A stretch of DNA of 64,000 nucleotides from Verrucomicrobiota bacterium (GTDB lineage Bacteria > Verrucomicrobiota > Verrucomicrobiia > Limisphaerales > Pedosphaeraceae): the NCBI GenBank assembly GCA_021325145.1, contig JAJPHR010000045.1, forward strand, positions 1 to 64,000. The letters are read 5' to 3'. Position numbers and translations under genes: made by a program. Shown piece by piece: positions 47,708 through 54,900 of the stretch (the first letter of the stretch is position 1; every line of letters begins with the position of its first letter). Below the pieces are notes generated by a model. That model was not told the DNA's origin. It saw only the letters and a program-made list of their open reading frames with translations, and ran no database searches.

Positions 47708-48158
47708 TTGAATAGGTTGAGTATGTTTGTTCGATGTTCGGCATCAAATCTTGTAATTCTCGCCGTATGACGCAGCCATTTAGCAGGTCGGATGCCACTC
47801 GTCAACCAAGGACGCCCTCCCAACCCAAACAAACGCTTCCAGAAGCCTCTGGCTGCGTGACTTTTGCACTATGATTTTTTTTCACGTTCAACGATAGCTA
47901 AAACGAACAACTGTATTTATTTGCCCGCGCTGTGCTGTTTTAGCCGTTCTGTTCAACGCGAGTTCCACCGCTGTGCTCCGATGAAAACTACCCGTCCAAA
48001 CCCGGGTCAAACCCACTTCGGACCCGGTGCGAACCCGTGCCAGGAACAGTGCGCCGCACCTGCCTGTCCGTCCCGGTCAAAAATCGAGGTTCAACGGAAT
48101 TCGGGACGAGCCACCGAGCCATTCAAGCGCTGCATCTTCCACGACAGATTCAGTGAGT
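47708..48158. other. Intergenic region upstream of glnA
   Basis: Between two minus-strand genes; holds the glnA promoter. An AT-rich stretch around 47869-47930 (GATTTTTTTTCACGTTC) is the only promoter-like part. No RNA gene or repeat seen. Confidence 0.5.
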
Positions 48159-48800
48159 TTAGCCACGGTTTCTCCTTTGGCTGCGCACGCGATAGAGTCG
48201 CTCGGTGAAACCGCCCTCCTCCACGAAGTTCTTTTCCAGTGTTGCTATCTGGCGGTCGAGCAGGCTGCACGCCACTGCGAGCAGCGCCAGCGCGCCGTTT
48301 GCGGCGATCTCTGGAAAGGTGGACCCCGTGGACTTGGTGGACGCCGTGGACTTCAGTTTCGATTCGCTTTGTCCACTCTGCCCATGCCGTCCATCTTGTC
48401 CAGCATGCACCGCCCGCGCCCAAGCCGCCACGTCATCCGCCGTGGCCGGCCTTGCGGCTATCAGTTCCGCCCGTCGCGCGTCTTCGCGCGCCCACTGCGT
48501 CAGCCCGCGCTGCCGCAAATAATCTTCATAGTCCAGCCGCAGTTCCTCCAAACTGGCCCGCGCCACGTTGGTGAGCTTGAGTTCGGTTTTCTTGGAAGTG
48601 CCGCTGGCCTGGCTGCCCTCCGCGATGTTCTGCACGCCCGACCGCGCCGCCTGCACCATTTGATCGTGCGTGCGGCTGCGCTTCTCGATGTAGCGGTCGC
48701 AAAAACGCACCGTTACATCGTAGGCCAGTTGCGCCACCTGAAAGCTTTTCAACTTCCGGTAGCCGCCATGCAACGGAATCAGTTTTTCGGGTTCGTTCAT
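48159..48800 (-). CDS. Four-helix-bundle protein (23S rRNA-intervening-sequence family)
   Basis: A 213-aa helical protein. KLKSFQVAQLAYDVTVRFCDRY, MVQAARSGVQNIAEGS and LTNVARASLEELRLDYEDYL are signatures of the S23/four-helix-bundle family, small proteins of unknown function named from rRNA intervening sequences but mostly stand-alone. The middle (about residues 130-165) holds GQDGRHGQSGQSESKLKSTA, encoded by a 9-bp repeat, and splits the last helix pair from the rest. I start at ATG 48800 (MNEPEKLIP); a GTG at 48839 would add 13 residues encoded wholly by the same kind of repeat. Confidence 0.8.
   Translation of the reverse strand: MNEPEKLIPLHGGYRKLKSFQVAQLAYDVTVRFCDRYIEKRSRTHDQMVQAARSGVQNIAEGSQASGTSKKTELKLTNVARASLEELRLDYEDYLRQRGLTQWAREDARRAELIAARPATADDVAAWARAVHAGQDGRHGQSGQSESKLKSTASTKSTGSTFPEIAANGALALLAVACSLLDRQIATLEKNFVEEGGFTERLYRVRSQRRNRG
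48319..48403. repeat. 9-bp repeats within the four-helix-bundle gene
   Basis: GTGGAC plus three variable bases occurs four times at 48319-48354. After a 16-base gap, GTCCAY plus three variable bases, the complementary motif, recurs four times at 48371-48403. The two halves are thus inverted with respect to each other and could pair. Confidence 0.75.
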
Positions 48801-48805
48801 CTTCC

Positions 48806-48839
48806 GTCCATGCTGTCCATTCTGTCCATGCCCGTCCAC
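48806..48839. repeat. 9-bp repeats just upstream of the four-helix-bundle gene
   Basis: GTCCAT-GCT, GTCCAT-TCT, GTCCAT-GCC then GTCCAC after one extra base. Same unit as inside the gene at 48371-48403, starting five bases before the chosen start codon. Confidence 0.75.
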
Positions 48840-49108
48840 GGGGTTTTCGGCATTGTAATGCTATCAGTCGGTTCCGGTCCTCATGCGTCCCGGAGCATAT
48901 GCGGGCGAGGAAAGGGATGCAAGGGTCTGTTCTCCGTGGCCCCAGGCAGGTCCAGATGAAATGCGGTTCTGCCGTTCCTGCGGGATGGGCAGGAGCGCCG
49001 GAATGGCCAATTTCGCCCGACAATTGCTTTCCACCCAGGACCGAAATGCGCCATATTCACAGCGAGGCGCAGGCCGGTAGTTTCCGGCGGCGCAACCCAG
49101 GCAGATTT
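48840..49108. other. Divergent intergenic region
   Basis: Between the four-helix-bundle gene and the kinase-like gene. The kinase frame stays open back to 48899 but the extra 70 residues (MRARKGMQGSVLRGPRQ...) look non-coding. Nothing else recognised. Confidence 0.45.
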
Positions 49109-49507
49109 ATGCTGCAAGTGAAGGACACCTTAAGGGCCACCGTCCAGCTTGCGTTCGACGGGCGGGTCTATAAGACCTACCACGGCCCGGACGCCCAGGA
49201 ACGGTTTGCAAAGGAAGTTCGCGTGCTGCGCTACCTCGAAGAGCGCGGTTGCAATTTCGTCCCGCGTCTGCTCAATGCTGATCCCAAATTGCCGCGCATC
49301 ACGACCACGAACTGCGGCAGTCGCGTGGAGCATCTCGACGCCGACCGCGCCCGGGAACTGTTCGCCGAGTTGGAAACGTACGGCGTCCGCCACGACGATC
49401 CCGACATGCGCAACGTGACCTATCGCCAATCCGACGGGCGCTTCTGCGTGATTGATTTCGAATTCGCGACCATTCTCCCGGAAGCGGGCCCGTCGCCATC
49501 GCCATGA
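49109..49507 (+). CDS. Minimal protein-kinase-like protein, 132 aa
   Basis: A very short protein with the key kinase landmarks in order: a lysine in VYKTYHG (K22), a glutamate in FAKEVRVLRYLE (E36), a catalytic loop HDDPDMRN (H95, D97, N102, keeping the Asp-x4-Asn spacing), and a metal-binding D116 in VIDFEFA in place of DFG. This resembles compact RIO/KdkA-like kinases. I prefer ATG at 49109; ATG 49046 adds 21 residues. Its TGA overlaps the ATG of the PP2C gene (ATGA), so the pair is translationally coupled. Kinase activity is inferred. Confidence 0.7.
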   Translation: MLQVKDTLRATVQLAFDGRVYKTYHGPDAQERFAKEVRVLRYLEERGCNFVPRLLNADPKLPRITTTNCGSRVEHLDADRARELFAELETYGVRHDDPDMRNVTYRQSDGRFCVIDFEFATILPEAGPSPSP

Positions 49508-50346
49508 GCCATCCGCGTCCCCCCGCCAGCGCCGCCAGCCTCAAATGGTTTGGCTGGACCGATCCCGGCAAGGTCCGGCCCAACAATGAAGATGCCTTTC
49601 TCGGCCTTCAGTTCGATTCGAAGGAGGTTCATCACCTGGGCAAACTCGGCGAAGCCTCCATGCACCACGGAGACTTTGCCTTCGCGGTGAGCGACGGCAT
49701 GGGCGGGGCGAGCGCCGGGGAGTACGCCAGCCGCATCGCGTTGGAAAAAATCATAGCCTTGCTGCCACGCTCATTCCGCCGGCACGCCGTGGGCTGGGAA
49801 ACCGATTTCGTGGACGTGCTCACGGAACTTTTCGGCGAAATCCACGGGGCGCTGACCCATCTCGGCAGGAGTTACGAAGAGTGCGCGGGAATGGAAACCA
49901 CGTTGAGCCTGTGCTGGTTCACGCCGGACCGGATGTATTTCGGCCACATTGGCGACAGCCGCATCTACTATCTCCCGGCGCGGGAGGGTGGAATCCGGCA
50001 ACTCAGCCACGACGACACGCACGTGGGCTGGCTGCTGCGCAACGGAAAAATCAACGAACGGGAAGCCCGCGCGCATCCCCGGCGCAACGTGCTCCAGAAG
50101 GCCCTGGGCGGCTCCAATCAATTCGTGGACCCACAAGCGGGCGCGGTGGCTTTCGAAACCGGCGACATTTTTTTGCTCTGCACGGACGGACTGGTGCACG
50201 GCCTTTACGAAACTCATCTCGTTGAGTTGCTGCGTTCGACCCCACCCGGCCAGCCAGCCGCCAACCTCGCGCACCGCCTGGTCGAGGAATCGCTGGACAA
50301 GGATCCCCGGGACAACCGGACGGCGATGGTGATTCAAGTGCTGTAA
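49504..50346 (+). CDS. PP2C-family serine/threonine phosphatase
   Basis: A 280-aa metal-dependent phosphatase. Family motifs appear in order: WTDPGKVRPNNEDAF, FAVSDGMGGASAGEYAS, HIGDSRIYYLP, LLCTDGLVHGL and DNRTAMVI, supplying the usual metal-binding aspartates. No membrane segment. Overlaps the kinase-like gene by four bases and ends 30 bases from the convergent 1145-aa gene. The likely substrate is a protein phosphorylated by its partner. Confidence 0.92.
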   Translation: MSHPRPPASAASLKWFGWTDPGKVRPNNEDAFLGLQFDSKEVHHLGKLGEASMHHGDFAFAVSDGMGGASAGEYASRIALEKIIALLPRSFRRHAVGWETDFVDVLTELFGEIHGALTHLGRSYEECAGMETTLSLCWFTPDRMYFGHIGDSRIYYLPAREGGIRQLSHDDTHVGWLLRNGKINEREARAHPRRNVLQKALGGSNQFVDPQAGAVAFETGDIFLLCTDGLVHGLYETHLVELLRSTPPGQPAANLAHRLVEESLDKDPRDNRTAMVIQVL

Positions 50347-50376
50347 AATCCCGGAGCTCCCGCGAGTTCACCCGCT

Positions 50377-53300
50377 CTACGGCTGCAAGCCAATCGTCCC
50401 CCGCAGCTTCACCAGGTAATCCGGTGACTTCATGCCGTGATACGTGTCCCACGCCTTGTCCACCCGCTCTTTGATGTGCAATCGCTCGGCCTCGGCCTGG
50501 TAGTGCTTCTTTTCCAAAAAAGTTTGCAAATATTTCGCGTGGGCCTGCCAGAGGCGAAGATCGAGGCGCTGCTTCGCGGCCAATCGTTCGGAGTACCAAT
50601 CGCTCGCCAGCAGGCTCTCGCGAGTGAAGAGCGCCCGGAATTCCGGGTGCTCCAGATTCCAGCCCTGGTATTCCCGGTCCGTCATGATGTGAAGCAGCGC
50701 CTTCAAGGGCGGGCAGGCCATCGCGACGCTGCCATCATTGAAATAACTCTCCGCCACGCGCTTTTGCGTGGTCACGATGTTGTCCACGCCATCGGCAAAG
50801 ATGACCATGTCCTGCTTTTCAGGGCGCAGCATTTCTTCCGTGAAGACTGAATGCGGATGGTTGAAGACGCGGCCAACGAACGTCCGCACAAAGCCCGCCG
50901 TCATGCGATACCCCAGGCGGCTGGCCAGCACTTTCTGGCCGAGAAAATCAAAATCCTCGCATTTCTCGAAATAACCATTTTCGATCAGAAACCGCGGTTG
51001 ACGTTCCGCTGTGGTCATCCGGCACCAAACCTCGGGGATCAACAAACTGATGTCATGGTCCACGCGCACATTCGGTCCCACGTGGCCCGCGGCGGAGATG
51101 AAAGCGTCGTAACCGGTCAGCAAATAGGAAACCAGCGCCGCATTCAGGTCCACGATTGGTGGCAGCGCATTGAAAGGCCCCTTAGTGAGCGCGCCTTCCG
51201 AACCCGCGCCCGTGGTCGAAGGCGATTTGCCGGTCATGCTGCTGATGAATCCCATGAACAGCTCCGGAAGTTCCTGATAATGGATGGGATTGAAGACCGC
51301 CAGCATGCGAATCCCCGCCGTTGGTTCCGGCGGATTGTTGCGCCGTCCAGGCACGACTGCGTTGACCGGCGTCAGCACCGGCGCACCCAGCGGAATCCGC
51401 CGCTGCAACCGCGTCCCCATCTCCGCCAGGTAAGCGTCGCGCGGATTCACCAAGTCCGGCCGAAGCTGCAAGTAACGCGGATTCTTCGACGGCTTGCCGT
51501 CCACAATCCGCGGATGCGCCGACGAAACGCAGTAGTCCGGGCCGTTGTTCTTCGCGGCCTCCAAAATCAGCCGTTGCATGGGTTCGGTGTATTTCGCGAA
51601 CCCAATTGCGTCCTCCACCAATTCCCGCACCCCGGCCGCCGTCAGCGGCTCGAAGTTCGACATAAAGTTGCCCGGCTGCGCCAGCTCAAGCTCGGTCAAC
51701 CGATCATACCCGCGATGCACCGCTTCGTCCGGACGCTGAAAGAGCCGCGACTCGCAGTTCTTCACAAACTTGACCGACAGGTTGCTGTAATCCGGATTCA
51801 GACATTTCAAAGCCTGCGCGGGCACCACCACGGAGGCGGTGATGTCGTCCTCCATTTGCAATTTGCTCGCCGCGTGAAAATCCTTGCGCAAACCAAACAC
51901 CCGCCACGAGCCGTCAGCATCGTAGCCCACGCGCAGGAAGTTCGAAACCAGTTTGCGGTTGTCGCACTTTAACTCGTTCCCCGGAGTGCCGTTGATGATA
52001 TCGACGCTGAAATGCTCGCGCCAATTCTCGCCCCAGGTTGCGCGGTAAAAACGTTTTACCACGAAAACCAATTCCTTGATGTACTGCGGCACGGAGGCAA
52101 GCCATTCGTTGTAATCGTCGCTGTATTCCCCTTCCGACGGCGTGAACAGCTTGATCACCGACCCCAGGGAACGTTCGGAACTGAGGATGGGCCGGCGATC
52201 CTTTCCGTTTTTAGCCGGGTCTCGGAAGCGGTCGGAGTAATCCCGCCGCAGCAATTTCGCCACCTGGTTGAAATCCTTCTTGAAATCCGCCACGAACACC
52301 GGCCCTTGGATCATGGCATCGGTGATCGGCTTGGAAATCTCCGATTTGCCGCCGCCCGAAACCGTGCACGGCTTATGGCACAGCGTTCCTTCCGCAATCG
52401 TTCCCACCAATCGCCAGGCACGGTTGCCCGAAGGCTTTTCCATTTGGATCTTGTAGCCGGACGGGCGGACATAAATCTTGTCCGCGAGCAATTTGATGCT
52501 GCGTTCCATCCCGCCCGAACGCCAGCTCACCGTCTGCGTGTGCAAGTTGAACCGCGCGTCCTGCGGCACATAGATGATGGATGGAAACTGCCGGTCAATG
52601 CCGTAACCTTCCGGCTGCACCGTCATGGCATCGCCGCAAAGCCGCACCGCTTCCTCGAACGAATGCCCGCGATCCTGCACATGTTTGTCCGATAAAAATT
52701 CCTCGCCCAGGTCGTAACTCGTGTAGACCAATGCGCCCCCGGCGTGCTCCTCTTCACAAAGCCCGAACAAATTTGCGGCGTAACTGATCTGCGTCTTTAC
52801 CTCCTTCTTGCAATAACCGTAATAGTTGTCGGCGATGACTGTGACAATCACGCCGCTCTCGTCCCGCGCTGTGATTTTGAACGCGCCGCCGTTGTTATAA
52901 AGCTCGTTCTCCTTCTTCCAGCACATCCCATCCCGGCGCTGGCGTTCGGTGGCCTGGTCCCAAGCTGGCAGTCCAAGCGACTTCTTGGTCAGCTTGACCA
53001 AATGAGGAGCAAGAATCACGCAGCCCGTATGCCCCGTCCAATGGTCCACATCCAGGCCCGCGTCGTTCTCGGGCAGGAACGGGTCGCCGGCGTTGCCGAA
53101 AATCGTCTCCACGAAATCCAGGTTGCTGACCAGATTCCCGGGTGCGAAGAACCGGATCTCCATCGACTTTTCCTCGATGAATCCCGGCACGGCTGGACAA
53201 ACAATCGGACGCAGCAACAAGGACACAAAGCATTCCGCCTGTTTCGCCTGGCTCGAGGTGAACGGCAATCGCATCAATTCACTCGGCGGCTGCAATGCTT

Positions 53301-53814
53301 GTTCCAGCAGGCGCGCAAAGACCGCCTTGGGCACCGCCAGCTTGTCATCGGGAATGGGTAGCCCGCCTTCCGCCACATGAAAGACGCCCTGCGTCGTCCG
53401 GCGATCATTCGCCGGGTTGTGGAGCACGCCCTGGCTGACGCGATACGAACGCATGATGTCCGACACAAATACGTCGCGATCCGGCGGCAAGGACAGCAAT
53501 CGCCCCAAACCGGGGCTGTCCAAAACGAACGTGCGCGAAGGCAGCTTCACCTCCATGCCGGTGTCGTAGAGATAATCCCGGAGAAAGGCGTGGATGCGCC
53601 AGTCCGACGGGCAGAAATAATCGGCCAGCAGGCGCATTGTTTCCATCTGCCGCGAGAACATCGGCGCTGTCAGACCGGGGAGCCGGCTTCCATGGCCGTT
53701 ACCGAATGTGGGGCAACCAGTCATCGCGAGACGTAGATTGATGCTTTCAATCAACGAATCGCTCACACGAACCTTGGAGGTTTCACGAATATCAGGGATG
53801 CTTTCTGTGTTCAT
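50377..53814 (-). CDS. Uncharacterised large protein, 1145 aa
   Basis: Not assigned to a family. A soluble-looking protein without signal peptide or membrane segments, coding throughout with no break. A glycine-rich loop TVSGGGKSEISK at about residues 481-492 could bind a nucleotide phosphate. Other distinctive blocks are DNYYGYCKKEVKTQIS and CEEEHAGGALVY (about 335-365), NGTPGNELKCDNRK (about 610-625), and a closing helical part (HAKYLQTFLEKKHYQAEAER). I compared the loop with ATP-type PEP carboxykinase from memory and found no convincing match. It lies downstream of the ligase/transglutaminase operon on the same strand, with a 185-base gap containing an inverted repeat. Confidence 0.85.
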   Translation of the reverse strand: MNTESIPDIRETSKVRVSDSLIESINLRLAMTGCPTFGNGHGSRLPGLTAPMFSRQMETMRLLADYFCPSDWRIHAFLRDYLYDTGMEVKLPSRTFVLDSPGLGRLLSLPPDRDVFVSDIMRSYRVSQGVLHNPANDRRTTQGVFHVAEGGLPIPDDKLAVPKAVFARLLEQALQPPSELMRLPFTSSQAKQAECFVSLLLRPIVCPAVPGFIEEKSMEIRFFAPGNLVSNLDFVETIFGNAGDPFLPENDAGLDVDHWTGHTGCVILAPHLVKLTKKSLGLPAWDQATERQRRDGMCWKKENELYNNGGAFKITARDESGVIVTVIADNYYGYCKKEVKTQISYAANLFGLCEEEHAGGALVYTSYDLGEEFLSDKHVQDRGHSFEEAVRLCGDAMTVQPEGYGIDRQFPSIIYVPQDARFNLHTQTVSWRSGGMERSIKLLADKIYVRPSGYKIQMEKPSGNRAWRLVGTIAEGTLCHKPCTVSGGGKSEISKPITDAMIQGPVFVADFKKDFNQVAKLLRRDYSDRFRDPAKNGKDRRPILSSERSLGSVIKLFTPSEGEYSDDYNEWLASVPQYIKELVFVVKRFYRATWGENWREHFSVDIINGTPGNELKCDNRKLVSNFLRVGYDADGSWRVFGLRKDFHAASKLQMEDDITASVVVPAQALKCLNPDYSNLSVKFVKNCESRLFQRPDEAVHRGYDRLTELELAQPGNFMSNFEPLTAAGVRELVEDAIGFAKYTEPMQRLILEAAKNNGPDYCVSSAHPRIVDGKPSKNPRYLQLRPDLVNPRDAYLAEMGTRLQRRIPLGAPVLTPVNAVVPGRRNNPPEPTAGIRMLAVFNPIHYQELPELFMGFISSMTGKSPSTTGAGSEGALTKGPFNALPPIVDLNAALVSYLLTGYDAFISAAGHVGPNVRVDHDISLLIPEVWCRMTTAERQPRFLIENGYFEKCEDFDFLGQKVLASRLGYRMTAGFVRTFVGRVFNHPHSVFTEEMLRPEKQDMVIFADGVDNIVTTQKRVAESYFNDGSVAMACPPLKALLHIMTDREYQGWNLEHPEFRALFTRESLLASDWYSERLAAKQRLDLRLWQAHAKYLQTFLEKKHYQAEAERLHIKERVDKAWDTYHGMKSPDYLVKLRGTIGLQP

Positions 53815-53874
53815 AACGTACTTATCTTAGCCCGGAAGTTTTATGACAGCTTCAAACCGGCAGCACAGCGCAAG

Positions 53875-53958
53875 GTAGGGCGCGCAGTCCTCTGCGCGCC
53901 GCTGCACAAACGGGGCGGCTCCGGCTGCTCGCGGCGCGCAGAGGACTGCGCGCCCTAC
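53875..53958. repeat. 27-bp perfect inverted repeat
   Basis: GTAGGGCGCGCAGTCCTCTG... at 53875-53901 is repeated exactly in inverse at 53932-53958, around a 30-base centre. Each arm is itself a hairpin (GCGCGCAG-TCCT-CTGCGCGC). It lies between the small transglutaminase gene and the 1145-aa gene. A decayed relative is at 78-135, which argues for a mobile or dispersed repeat more than a dedicated terminator. Confidence 0.9.
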
Positions 53959-53999
53959 CCAGTTCCTGCGTAAAACATTTGGGTCAGGGCGGGTCATGT

Positions 54000-54896
54000 T
54001 CATCGCGCTTCACTTTCCGTCACCGGACTCACATCCACGGCGACTTTCATCGAATGCTCGCCGCTGCCCAGGATCACACCGCGCACAGGACTGACATCGC
54101 TGTAGTCCCGCCCCCACGCCACCGTAATGTGGCGCGCCGAAGGCAGCAGGTTGTTGGTTGGATCGACGTCGATCCATCCGACACCGGGGCAAAAGAATGA
54201 AACCCAGGCGTGCGAGGCATCCGCACCCACGAGCCGCGGTTTGCCGGGCGGCGGGTCGGTCTCCAGATAGCCGCTCACATACCTGGCTGGAATTCCCATC
54301 GTGCGCAGGCACGCTATCTCCAATTGCGCAAAGTCCTGGCAGACCCCGCGACGCAACTTCAAAACCTCTTCCAGCGGCGTTGCGACGTTCGTAGCTTTGG
54401 AATCGAACTTGAAATCGCCATGAATGCGATCCGTCAGATCCAGCACGACATCCAACACCGCCCGCCGCGGCGTGAAGGAAGGCGCCGCGTACTCGGCGAA
54501 TTCCGGTTCTTTGGGAATCAGCGGTGAGGAGTATACGAACTCCCTCGCCTCCAGTATCTCATCCGCTTTGTAGCCGAGCGTAAAATCCCGGACCGCCTCC
54601 CATTTGGGCGTGTCGGACCGGACGGGCCATGCCGGCGCCTTGACCGTCACCCGGCTTCGCGCCGTGGCCACCAGCTTGCGGTGCGCGCCCTCCACGGTCG
54701 CAAACGTCATCCGATTGCCAAAATAATCGAAGTGAGATTCCATCACCCCCGCGCGCGGCAGGATCTGCAATTCACTTTCCAGACAGCGCTGGCGTGGCAA
54801 TTCGCGCGGGTGCAGTCGCAGGGTGTGATGCGAAAGCGAAACGGGATCGCTGTACTCGTACGTGGTCGTGTGGGTAATTTCGTACGTTGTTGACAT
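54000..54896 (-). CDS. Transglutaminase-like protein
   Basis: A 298-aa protein of the COG1305 type: an N-terminal beta-rich domain (about 1-150; YEITHTTTYEYSDPVSLSHH) and a papain-fold transglutaminase core with triad C186 (RRGVCQDFAQ), H229 (ASHAWVSF) and D245 (WIDVDPTNN). Such proteins are predicted proteases or amide-bond transferases. Last gene of the operon, four bases after the ATP-grasp fusion. No signal peptide, so cytoplasmic. Confidence 0.92.
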   Translation of the reverse strand: MSTTYEITHTTTYEYSDPVSLSHHTLRLHPRELPRQRCLESELQILPRAGVMESHFDYFGNRMTFATVEGAHRKLVATARSRVTVKAPAWPVRSDTPKWEAVRDFTLGYKADEILEAREFVYSSPLIPKEPEFAEYAAPSFTPRRAVLDVVLDLTDRIHGDFKFDSKATNVATPLEEVLKLRRGVCQDFAQLEIACLRTMGIPARYVSGYLETDPPPGKPRLVGADASHAWVSFFCPGVGWIDVDPTNNLLPSARHITVAWGRDYSDVSPVRGVILGSGEHSMKVAVDVSPVTESEAR

Positions 54897-54900
54897 TGAT

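Noticed and set aside
48027..48959. 310-codon plus-strand frame over the four-helix-bundle gene
   Set aside because: Antisense shadow; the minus-strand frame carries the family signatures.
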